The translations under genes and the position numbers were made by a program. This document shows positions 25,967-32,511 of a stretch of DNA of 32,511 bases, piece after piece. The notes beneath the pieces were generated by a model. That model did not search any database. It saw nothing but the letters and a program-made list of their open reading frames with translations, and was not told the DNA's origin. This stretch comes from Desulfocapsa sp. (GTDB taxonomy: Bacteria > Desulfobacterota > Desulfobulbia > Desulfobulbales > Desulfocapsaceae): contig JAFLJO010000135.1 in NCBI GenBank assembly GCA_022712975.1, forward strand, positions 1-32,511, read 5' to 3'. How positions within the stretch are numbered: position 1 is the stretch's first letter; the number at the start of each line of letters is the position of its first letter.

Positions 25967-26026
25967 TTAATCACTCCACTTATATCTGAAGGGAACAAGT
26001 CGTTCCGCTCTTTCTAAAATGCTTTA

Positions 26027-26437
26027 TTATTTGAATGGACTCGGGCCGAGATCTTGTATTCTGGCATCCATCTCTTTACCCTTTGCAACAAACTCAGGAT
26101 GCAAACCACGAGGCAAGTGATACATCTGAACACGACCACCTTCCACACCAAGTTCTTCCAAAGCGACACGCACAGCATCAACACGTTTTGCAGCACGCAT
26201 ACTGCCTTTAACATTGTGACAGCCATCTGTCGGGCAGCCGACAACATAAACGCCATCTGCACCATCTTCAAAGGCTTGAAGCAGAGTAGTTATCTGCAGC
26301 TTTCCGGTACAGGGAACTCTGACCAGATCAATACTTGCCGGAAATCCCAGCTGTTCAAGTTTCTTCCCTTCTTCAGCACAACTCTGCTGGGAAGTATAAT
26401 GACAGCTGAACAGGGTTATAGCAGGATCAAAACTCAT
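26027..26437 (-). CDS. mvhD: Hydrogenase iron-sulfur subunit (MvhD-like)
   Basis: The 136-residue protein matches the MvhD/FrhD family that passes electrons to heterodisulfide reductase-type complexes through a 2Fe-2S cluster. Conserved cysteines are Cys12, Cys20, Cys43 (VPCTGK), Cys68 and Cys73 (VVGCPTDGCH). Family features ACTGKL-like and GVYVVGCPTDGCHN are clear. It sits between hdrC and metV with gaps of 34 and 60 bp and should form an electron-transfer bridge between them. A second gene of the usual HdrABC set, hdrA, is not visible here. Confidence 0.92.
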   Translation of the reverse strand: MSFDPAITLFSCHYTSQQSCAEEGKKLEQLGFPASIDLVRVPCTGKLQITTLLQAFEDGADGVYVVGCPTDGCHNVKGSMRAAKRVDAVRVALEELGVEGGRVQMYHLPRGLHPEFVAKGKEMDARIQDLGPSPFK

Positions 26438-26471
26438 CTCTATCCTCTTCTACGTATTCTAAAAAAAAATC

Positions 26472-27035
26472 TTATTTGATACCACAGGCGGCGATAAGCC
26501 GTTCATCCTGGGATTCGTTTAAAGTAATAGCATTGGCAGGACATTCTTCCACACAGATACCACAGGCTCGACACTCTTCCACGTCAATGGTGGCCACGCC
26601 CATTTTATCAATTTGAGGAATTTCCCAGGGGCAGGTACGAACACAGGTCAGACAGGCAACGCAAAGATCACGTTCAACCTTGACGGCTTTTCCCTTTTTA
26701 AGAAGCTCTTCTTCTGTTACATAGCCTTCTTTCAATGCAAGCTTGCTCACCGCACCCATGATATCAGCAAAATTGACATCCTGCGGACAAACAAAAACAC
26801 ACGATCGACAGCCAGAGCAATACCAGAGCATATCTGAAGTAAGCAGGCGCTCTTTCATCCCCATGCGAATCATATGGATAATTTTTCGCGGATCAAACTC
26901 AGGAATAGCCTGAGAGACAGGACATATTCCGCTACAGGCACCGCAGGCAAAGCAACTGTTGAGATGTTCGCCACCCGGAAGGGAGGTAACTTCACCGTTA
27001 AATGCTGAATTAAGTGTGGTTAATGACTTTCCCAT
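26472..27035 (-). CDS. hdrC: HdrC-like 4Fe-4S protein with added ferredoxin domain
   Basis: The 187-residue protein has two HdrC-type clusters, C28-x2-C31-x2-C34-x3-C38 and C73-x2-C76-x2-C79-x3-C83. A further 2[4Fe-4S] ferredoxin-like module follows at the C-terminus (C125/128/131/135 and C155/158/161/165). In total four cubane-type sites are predicted. HdrC proteins carry electrons in heterodisulfide reductase-like complexes; the extra ferredoxin domain extends the chain. It is the first gene of the operon with the MvhD-like and metV genes, and lies divergent from hpt. The ribosome site is weak. Confidence 0.9.
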   Translation of the reverse strand: MGKSLTTLNSAFNGEVTSLPGGEHLNSCFACGACSGICPVSQAIPEFDPRKIIHMIRMGMKERLLTSDMLWYCSGCRSCVFVCPQDVNFADIMGAVSKLALKEGYVTEEELLKKGKAVKVERDLCVACLTCVRTCPWEIPQIDKMGVATIDVEECRACGICVEECPANAITLNESQDERLIAACGIK

Positions 27036-27298
27036 GATAAATTCTTAACTCGTTTAAAGGTTTCAGTGTTGGCTAAAATCCCACCCAACACGTTTATTGA
27101 TATGTTTCATAAAAACATTTTATAACTTACCTTACAAGGAGTCTTTTGTCAACAAAATGAAACCACAACAACACCGTATTCCAATAGACTCATACTCATA
27201 TCTTGCATCCTTTCTCTTGACTTTACCTTGAAGTTACAGAATAATAATAATTTATTGTTTGACAACCTCAAAATATATTCTCACATTTCATACCTGCC

Positions 27299-27826
27299 AT
27301 GAACTCTTCGTCAAAGAAAGAAATCGTACTCGACAGACAAACAATCCAAAAACGTGTCCGGGAACTTGGAAATACAATCACCAAAGATTACCAGAACAAA
27401 GAACTCGTGATTATCGGAGTTCTTAAGGGAGCATTTGTATTCATGTCCGATCTGGTTCGGGAAATAGATTTACCGCTTGTAACTGATTTTATTCAAGTAT
27501 CATCCTATGGCAGCAATGATTCATCATCTGGAAAAATCACCCTTGTTGCCAGCCCGAATCATCCAGTGGAAAACCGCCACGTTTTACTGATTGAAGATAT
27601 TATCGACACAGGAACTACCATGAAATGGCTTGCCAGCCATTTCAGCGATCAGGGAGCGGCCTCAGTTCGTATCTGTTCGCTCATAGACAAATCAGAAAGA
27701 CGCGAACATTCAATCACAATCGACTATGCGGGTTTTGCCATTTCACAGGGTTTTCTTATCGGCTACGGTCTTGATTATAATGAAAAATATAGGAACCTCC
27801 CTGCAATCTACCACCTTACTCTCTGA
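27299..27826 (+). CDS. hpt: Hypoxanthine phosphoribosyltransferase
   Basis: A 175-residue enzyme that recycles hypoxanthine (and guanine) with PRPP into IMP/GMP. VIIGVLKGAFVFMSDL, SSYG and the PRPP loop LLIEDIIDTGTTM (about 98-110) are in the family order, and GYGLDYNEKYRNLPAIY ends it as usual. Length is normal. The upstream 263 bp is shared with the divergent hdrC operon. TATATT near 27270 could be a -10, with no clear -35. It converges on the TetR gene. Confidence 0.95.
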   Translation: MNSSSKKEIVLDRQTIQKRVRELGNTITKDYQNKELVIIGVLKGAFVFMSDLVREIDLPLVTDFIQVSSYGSNDSSSGKITLVASPNHPVENRHVLLIEDIIDTGTTMKWLASHFSDQGAASVRICSLIDKSERREHSITIDYAGFAISQGFLIGYGLDYNEKYRNLPAIYHLTL

Positions 27827-28054
27827 GATAGATCATGGCCAAAAAATCGATACAGCAAGCCTCTCAAACTGTTGCAATCAGGCGGGGCTGACATCCATGA
27901 AACACTGCTGCAAATATTGAGGCAATGAGAGCACATCACACAACAAGCATGCAAAGCGAAGTTGTGGTTGATAAAAAGTATAAGATGGTCAACACACCGT
28001 GTTATACACTGGATGCTTGGGTAGGTCAGATAGCTGATGGAACTGATCATCTAT

Positions 28055-28654
28055 TCACTTCACCTGTAATCCCAGTAAATAATTACGCACCAGTGACTCA
28101 GCCAAAACATCCGCAGCTTCCGCCTTCACCGTATCCAGTTTACCGCTCATCGCCAGAGAACATACACCATGGAGACTTGCCCAAAGCACTTTTGCTGCCT
28201 GATCTGCCTTTTCCCGATCATTGGAAACAAGGGGAGCCACCATTCCACTAACCAGCAGAAAAAGATCATCAATTTTCCCCTGAACATTTTCTGGTAAGGT
28301 TCTTCCTAGTTGCATTTTATGATCAACGAGCAAGCTCCAGAGGTGATAATTGTCGCGACTGAAGGCCACATACCCCCTTCCCAGTAAAATCATTGCTGCC
28401 AAGGGATCAGGCTCACCCTGAGCCTCTTGCTGAAGCTGCTTATGAAGCCTGGTCATAGTGGCAACGTTAATACTTAGAAAGATATCATCAATACTATTGA
28501 AAACATTGTATAGTGTTCCCACTGCGCAACCAATTTTTTTTGCAATCTTCCGGATGCTTAAACACTTCATACCCTCATCTTTGATTATCTGAGTAGCCAC
28601 GTTGAGAATGGTGGTATGTAATTCCTGATGATCAATCTTTTGTCCACGAGCCAC
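28055..28654 (-). CDS. TetR/AcrR family transcriptional regulator
   Basis: A 199-residue regulator. The start is GTG at 28654 with a GGAGGA site. The N-terminal helix-turn-helix is at about residues 13-60 (TTILNVATQIIKDEG, then LSIRKIAKKIGCAVGTLYNVF), the TetR signature. The C-terminal part resembles a TetR ligand-binding domain of the WHG type (region YHLWSLLVDHKM; later LWASLHGVCSLAMSG). It lies divergent from the VIT/VWA and rhombosortase genes, and the 306-bp gap between holds three copies of a 13-bp palindrome suited to TetR binding. It most likely represses that operon and itself; the inducer is unknown. Confidence 0.92.
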   Translation of the reverse strand: MARGQKIDHQELHTTILNVATQIIKDEGMKCLSIRKIAKKIGCAVGTLYNVFNSIDDIFLSINVATMTRLHKQLQQEAQGEPDPLAAMILLGRGYVAFSRDNYHLWSLLVDHKMQLGRTLPENVQGKIDDLFLLVSGMVAPLVSNDREKADQAAKVLWASLHGVCSLAMSGKLDTVKAEAADVLAESLVRNYLLGLQVK

Positions 28655-28790
28655 TGTTGTCCTCCATCATTGTAAGGAACGGGAACGAAATAAGATTACG
28701 CTACATTTCTTTCGCCACCTGTACTTGAAACAATCGAAAATTACTTTTGATTCATAATACAAAAAAAAGAAGCCAATGCACAGTTTTTAC

Positions 28791-28819
28791 TTGAACACTG
28801 TTCACAAATAACGTACAGT
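28791..28819 (+). promoter_or_regulatory. Sigma-70-like promoter of the VIT/VWA operon
   Basis: TTGAAC (28791-28796) and TACAGT (28814-28819) have ideal 17-bp spacing. The -35 overlaps operator 1 and the expected start near 28826 overlaps operator 2, an arrangement that fits repression. Confidence 0.6.
28792..28804. promoter_or_regulatory. Palindromic operator, copy 1
   Basis: TGAACACTGTTCA, a 13-bp palindrome with a single central base. It covers the -35 region of the promoter candidate. Confidence 0.75.
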
Positions 28820-28825
28820 GGTTAA

Positions 28826-28838
28826 TGAACAGTGTTCA
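28826..28838. promoter_or_regulatory. Palindromic operator, copy 2
   Basis: TGAACAGTGTTCA, the same 13-bp palindrome read in the other orientation (central base G), flanked by A and T. It lies at the expected transcription start; centre-to-centre distance from copy 1 is 34 bp. Confidence 0.75.
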
Positions 28839-28874
28839 TCTGTACAAAAAAATTAGCCTTCATTTCCCTGTTCA

Positions 28875-28902
28875 GCCTTTCCCAACTGGAAAGGCATTTT
28901 TT
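28875..28902 (+). terminator. Intrinsic terminator inside the leader
   Basis: GCCTTTCC (28875-28882) pairs with GGAAAGGC (28888-28895) around a CAACT loop, followed by A and six T's (28897-28902). It lies between the promoter and the VIT/VWA start, about 75 nt into the predicted transcript, so it could be an attenuator or end a small RNA. Confidence 0.85.
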
Positions 28903-28913
28903 AGGAAGTAGAA

Positions 28914-28926
28914 TGAACACTGTTCA
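28914..28926. promoter_or_regulatory. Palindromic operator, copy 3
   Basis: TGAACACTGTTCA, identical to copy 1, 35-47 bases before the start codon at 28961 and downstream of the leader terminator. Its position past the terminator suggests control of a second, internal start or a roadblock. Confidence 0.7.
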
Positions 28927-28960
28927 TTAACAGGGTGCCCCTCAACTCAGGAGAAAAAAA

Positions 28961-31039
28961 ATGCTCTCAACAAAACGATTTACCATCAGAATGCTACTCA
29001 GTTGTTTACTTGTTCTTGGCGGAACATGCTCTGCCTTTGCCGCCGGACTTCTTACCCCCAGCGGCTCCAATCTTCCAGCCCTTGAAATAAAAGAGCACAA
29101 AGTGAAAGTCATCATTGAAGACGGTTATGCCATCACCACCGTGGAGCAGGTCTTCCACAACCCGCATGCAACAGATCTGGAAGCCATCTACTCTTTTCCA
29201 GTTCCTGAGAAAGGTGCGGTCAGTGAGTTCACCATGTGGATTGATGGAACTCCAATCCAAGGAGAGGTTCTTGAAAAGGAAAAAGCGCGGCAGGTCTATG
29301 AAGACCAGAAAGCTGCTGGAAATGCGGCCGGACTTACAGAAAAAGACAGCTTTAAAACATTTACCATATCAGTCTCTCCTGTACGTGCGGGACAAGACAC
29401 CAGAATTCGACTCGGGTATATCCAACCAGCAAAGGTAGACAGCTCCATAGGTCATTATGTCTATCCCCTTGAAGAAGGAGGCGTGGATGAAGTCAAACAT
29501 TCATTCTGGACAGCAAATGACAAAATAACAACTACTTTCAGTTTTGACCTTATCCTGCGCTCTTCATATCCGGTGGATAGCGTAAGACTTCCCAAGCATC
29601 CCAATGCCATAATAGAAAAAAAGGGTGAAGAGTATCATGTTCATCTGGGAAACAATCCTTCTCCCATGGAAAGTGGTATGCAGGCAGAGCAGCACAACAA
29701 TGCTGAAATCGTATCGGCTATTCAATCAACGGGCAGTGCATTCAATCTAGATGAAGACATCGTGGTTTATTACCGCCACATCGACAATCTTCCAGGCTCC
29801 GTAGATCTGGTCACCTACAAACCGGAAGAAGCAAAACGCGGTACATTTATGCTCACAGTAACCCCGGCCATGGATCTCAAACCCATCAATAGTGGACGGG
29901 ACTGGATCTTTATTTTAGACATTTCAGGTTCCATGCAGGGGAAATATAACACCCTGGCAGAAGGAGTGGGCCAGGCTCTGGAAAAGATGTCTGCCAACGA
30001 ACGTTTTCGAATCATACTCTTCAACAATTCCTCATCAGAACTCACCAGAGGATATATTACTGCCAGCCCTGAAAATATTAAAACATATATTGACAAGGTA
30101 AAACAGATATCCCCCACCGGTGGAACCAATGTCTATGATGGACTGCAACTTGGGCTCAAGAAACTGGATAGTGATAGAACCAGCGCGATTTTACTGGTCA
30201 CCGATGGTGTTGCCAATGTTGGAATTACCAGGCAGAAACAATTTATAGAATTAATACGGCGCCACGACGTACGACTCTTTACCTTTATCATGGGCAACAG
30301 TGCAAACCGTCCCCTGCTCACAGCACTTACAGATGCCTCAAACGGTTTTGCAATAAGTGTTTCAAACAGCGATGACATAGTAGGTTCCATCCTTCTTGCG
30401 AAATCAAAAGTCACTCACGAAGCTCTCCACGGTGCCAAAGTACAGATTAAAGGACTCAAGACATTTGATGTCAATCCTGCAAAAATCGGTTCCATCTACC
30501 GTGGCCAGCAACTGATTGTATTTGGTCATTATTATGGTGGCGGAGAAGCCACTGTCAGCCTCAGTGGTAAAATTTCAGGTGAGGATAAACTCTATCAGAC
30601 ACGTTTTGATTTTCCTGAAAAATCTACCGCGAATCCAGAGATAGAAAGACTCTGGGCCTATGCCACCATCGAGCAGCTAAGTCGCGAAATGGATAATTTT
30701 GGAGAAGATACGGATAGCAAAGAAGCCATAGGTGATATTGGAATGGAATATGGTCTTGTCACCGATTACACCTCCATGGTTGTGGTCGGGGATGAAGTTT
30801 TTCAACAACTGGGAATTGAACGTAATAACAAAAAACGTCTGCAAAAAGAATTTACAGCTCAAGAACAGCGGGCACAAAGCAATACCAGCAGTCAGAGAGT
30901 TGATACTGCAGCGCCAATGTTTCAACAGCAACAACGTCCCACGACAAGAAACTCGGGCGGTGGTGCCGGAGCCATTGACCCATGGGCAATGCTCCTTCTT
31001 CTTCCCCTGGTTTATCTGGGCTGTCGAAAACAGGATTAA
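28961..31039 (+). CDS. VIT and von Willebrand A domain surface protein with GlyGly-CTERM
   Basis: The 692-residue protein starts at ATG 28961 behind an AGGAG site. A signal peptide (to AFAAG, about residue 29) is followed by a VIT domain (about 38-155, with VEQVFHNPHATDLEAIYSFP) and a VWA domain (about 313-480). The MIDAS metal site is complete: DISGS (320-324), Thr in SPTGGTN (384-390) and Asp415 in VTDGVANVG. YGLVTDYTSMVVV (597-609) is typical of VIT/VWA proteins. After a Gln/Ser-rich linker the end is GGGAGAIDP (666-674), a hydrophobic helix and a short charged CRKQD tail, the architecture of a GlyGly-CTERM sorting signal. The adjacent rhombosortase should cleave it. The protein should be moved to the outer surface; ligand unknown. 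Confidence 0.93.
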   Translation: MLSTKRFTIRMLLSCLLVLGGTCSAFAAGLLTPSGSNLPALEIKEHKVKVIIEDGYAITTVEQVFHNPHATDLEAIYSFPVPEKGAVSEFTMWIDGTPIQGEVLEKEKARQVYEDQKAAGNAAGLTEKDSFKTFTISVSPVRAGQDTRIRLGYIQPAKVDSSIGHYVYPLEEGGVDEVKHSFWTANDKITTTFSFDLILRSSYPVDSVRLPKHPNAIIEKKGEEYHVHLGNNPSPMESGMQAEQHNNAEIVSAIQSTGSAFNLDEDIVVYYRHIDNLPGSVDLVTYKPEEAKRGTFMLTVTPAMDLKPINSGRDWIFILDISGSMQGKYNTLAEGVGQALEKMSANERFRIILFNNSSSELTRGYITASPENIKTYIDKVKQISPTGGTNVYDGLQLGLKKLDSDRTSAILLVTDGVANVGITRQKQFIELIRRHDVRLFTFIMGNSANRPLLTALTDASNGFAISVSNSDDIVGSILLAKSKVTHEALHGAKVQIKGLKTFDVNPAKIGSIYRGQQLIVFGHYYGGGEATVSLSGKISGEDKLYQTRFDFPEKSTANPEIERLWAYATIEQLSREMDNFGEDTDSKEAIGDIGMEYGLVTDYTSMVVVGDEVFQQLGIERNNKKRLQKEFTAQEQRAQSNTSSQRVDTAAPMFQQQQRPTTRNSGGGAGAIDPWAMLLLLPLVYLGCRKQD

Positions 31040-31113
31040 CTCTCTTTTCTCATGCTCCCTCCATTCAAGACCGATGGGGGGAGCATTCAACTCCAATACA
31101 TCTTTTTTTCATT

Positions 31114-31770
31114 ATGAAACTCTTTAAAAACAATTCAGAACAAACAGATTTCATTATACCATGGCTAACCTTTACTATTTGTTTGGGAAGCGTATTGCTC
31201 TTTCTGATACTCGGAGCAGTACCGGATATCTTGATATACAATCGCAGTGCCATAGAAAACGGAGAAATCTGGCAACTGCTCAGTAACCACTTTGTTCACT
31301 GTGATCTTTCACATCTGGGATGGAATATTACTGCTTTTTTCATCCTTGGAAGTCTACTTGAGCAACGTCTGCTAAGAACCAGACTTTTCGGCCTGATAAC
31401 TATCAGCTGTATTGGAGTCAGCATCTGGCTGTGGTTTTTAAAAACAGATTTAACACTTTATTGCGGCCTCTCAGGGATACTTAATGGCTTGCTCAGCGCT
31501 TTATTACTCATCCTCTGGCGGGAAAACAAACATCCTCTCATTCCACTCGTCGGTGTTGCTGCTGTAATGAAAATTATCATTGAAACCTTAAGCCAGCAGA
31601 CAATCTTCACGCATTTTAGCTGGGAGAGTGTTCCGGGTGCCCATGGGGCTGGAATGATCGCTGGAGTTGTTTTCTTTCTTATAACGGTAGTGGGTCGAAC
31701 CTGTAGCCTGAGCAGGAAAAATCATTTTCTCAGAATGATTCCATTCAATTCAGGGAGTTTGAAAAAATAA
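31114..31770 (+). CDS. rrtA: Rhombosortase (rhomboid-family intramembrane serine protease)
   Basis: The start is set at ATG 31114 (MKLFKNNSEQTDF), because the longer in-frame extension runs into the preceding gene. The 218-residue inner-membrane protein has about six hydrophobic segments. The catalytic Ser is in CGLSGILNG (Ser120) and the His in PGAHGAG (His177), the Ser-His dyad of rhomboid proteases. HFVHCDLSHLGWN (59-71) matches the rhomboid loop. Small size and the pairing with a GlyGly-CTERM protein identify it as RrtA, which processes that sorting signal. It is 74 bp downstream of its likely substrate. Confidence 0.92.
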   Translation: MKLFKNNSEQTDFIIPWLTFTICLGSVLLFLILGAVPDILIYNRSAIENGEIWQLLSNHFVHCDLSHLGWNITAFFILGSLLEQRLLRTRLFGLITISCIGVSIWLWFLKTDLTLYCGLSGILNGLLSALLLILWRENKHPLIPLVGVAAVMKIIIETLSQQTIFTHFSWESVPGAHGAGMIAGVVFFLITVVGRTCSLSRKNHFLRMIPFNSGSLKK

Positions 31771-32176
31771 TTGGGCTCTTACAAAAGTACATTTTCTTGA
31801 ATTATTGAGTTGTCGCCGGTTTGTTCGTATTATAGCAATATGTATGAGTCAAGCTTGAGGTTAGTTGTAAGAAACACCCTTAGGAGCTGTTTTTAGCTGT
31901 TTTGAAGTTTTAAGTTGTTGAATTTGTGGGAAACAATTCTTACTTCGACAGCCTCCCCAATAAAACAATCGTGGTCTGACCCCATTTCCTCACTTTTCAA
32001 CATCCTTTGATAGAGTGTATTTTCAGAATTGTAACAATGTTAGCAGAGAGAACGTTTGAATTAATCCGCCTCAAGCATTTAACCGATGAAGGTTGCACGA
32101 AGACGGGGTTTTCAATTAACAACTACAGGTTATTTGGAAAACCGCTCTGCTTGGGGTCGGTGTTGAATTATTTGTT
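31771..32176. other. Intergenic DNA between rrtA and the group II intron
   Basis: About 400 bp with no convincing gene. GGTCTGACCCC at 31973-31983 resembles a short motif often found with mobile elements; a related GGGGCAGACCC is at 7063-7073. Nothing else was recognised. It probably holds the insertion target of the intron, since the intron starts at 32177. Confidence 0.5.
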
Positions 32177-32511
32177 GTGTGCCGGGCACGGCACACGTTC
32201 TTAAGGGTGAGCTCATCATAGCAACTCGGGCTATAATGAGCAAGTCCCTGACCCAGCCTGATGGAGGCGAAGGGTGTAGCGTTAGTGCAAGGGGCACCCG
32301 GTAACGGTTGTTCTGAAGGAGGCCGCTTTTCTACGGAAAGGTAACGCGAATGTACGGGGCGACGTACAGAAATCGAGTTAGGCGAATCTGATTGGGACCA
32401 TGGCGCAACACAGTCTTAAGTCCTCTATCCATCTTTTAAGGATCAGGTGCGTATACTCGGCGCTCACGTACAGAAAGACGTGTGTTCACCCCGGGAGATC
32501 CGTTGTATCTC
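32177..32511 (+). mobile_element. 5' portion of a bacterial group II intron (cut by window end)
   Basis: The boundary GTGTG at 32177 fits the group II 5' consensus GUGYG. GTGTGCC (32177-32183) pairs with GGCACAC (32190-32196). Later elements are in the usual domain I order: AAGTCCCTGACC (32242-32253), GTGCAAGGGGCACC (32286-32299), TTCTGAAGGAGGCC (32310-32323), GTACAGAAATCGAGTTAGGC (32365-32384), TTAAGTCCTCT (32415-32425) and CCCCGGGAGATCC (32490-32502). These resemble domain I of reverse-transcriptase-encoding introns. The intron's ORF and 3' end lie beyond the window. Confidence 0.85.

Noticed and set aside
27827..27928. Coding-like continuation of the hpt frame beyond its stop (reads ...KPLKLLQSGGADIHETLL...)
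   Set aside because: hpt already ends at its normal family C-terminus and the extension has no start codon or ribosome site of its own. It is probably chance or old remnant sequence.
32007..32204. 65-codon frame ahead of and into the group II intron
   Set aside because: It crosses the intron 5' boundary and has no recognisable protein features.

Overview
The window looks like a chromosomal stretch from a Gram-negative, anaerobic bacterium. My best inference is a Desulfobacterota member of the Desulfobulbales type. The inference rests on an HdrC / MvhD-like / MetV electron-transfer cluster, a GSI-alpha-like glutamine synthetase next to glnB and glnD, a rhombosortase with a GlyGly-CTERM substrate, and moderate-to-low GC. 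It is drawn from gene content, not from any database search.

Layout, left to right. (a) 1-256: C-terminal end of a possible transposase cut by the window edge. (b) 498-2749: an envelope cluster of one exported His/Tyr/Trp-rich protein, a two-domain VOC lipoprotein and a small lipoprotein. (c) 3243-4483: a small zinc-ribbon protein and a MinD/ParA-type ATPase, followed by an 18-bp inverted repeat and a decayed small membrane-protein gene. (d) 5209-7047: an unusual pyruvate-kinase-like protein. (e) 7181-8084 (minus): a HAMP membrane protein and a small membrane protein. (f) 8324-9819: galU and cysC. (g) 10386-14917 (minus): glnB-glnD-glnA, with a truncated remnant of an ammonium transporter (amt) upstream of glnB. 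(h) 15503-20308: an mtnA-like isomerase (+), then manB-manC and a UPF0280 gene (minus). (i) 20314-25146: two overlapping glycosyltransferase genes, cvpA, a phosphopantetheinyl transferase, mutM and moeA. (j) 25298-27035 (minus): hdrC, an mvhD-like gene and metV, ended by a textbook terminator. (k) 27299-27826: hpt. (l) 28055-31770: a TetR regulator divergent from a VIT/VWA GlyGly-CTERM protein and its rhombosortase. (m) 32177-end: the 5' part of a group II intron.

How the genes fit together. The gln block is the nitrogen-sensing core: the PII protein, its uridylyltransferase and glutamine synthetase. GalU, ManC and ManB make UDP-glucose and GDP-mannose for surface polysaccharide, and CysC could supply PAPS. 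HdrC, the MvhD-like protein and MetV fit electron delivery to methylene-tetrahydrofolate reductase.

The most notable locus is region (l). It holds a self-contained surface-protein module: a predicted GlyGly-CTERM substrate, its probable dedicated rhombosortase, a divergent TetR repressor, three copies of a 13-bp palindrome around a recognisable promoter, and an intrinsic terminator inside the leader. Signs of genome wear (amt remnant, broken small membrane gene, transposase end, group II intron) are scattered through the window.
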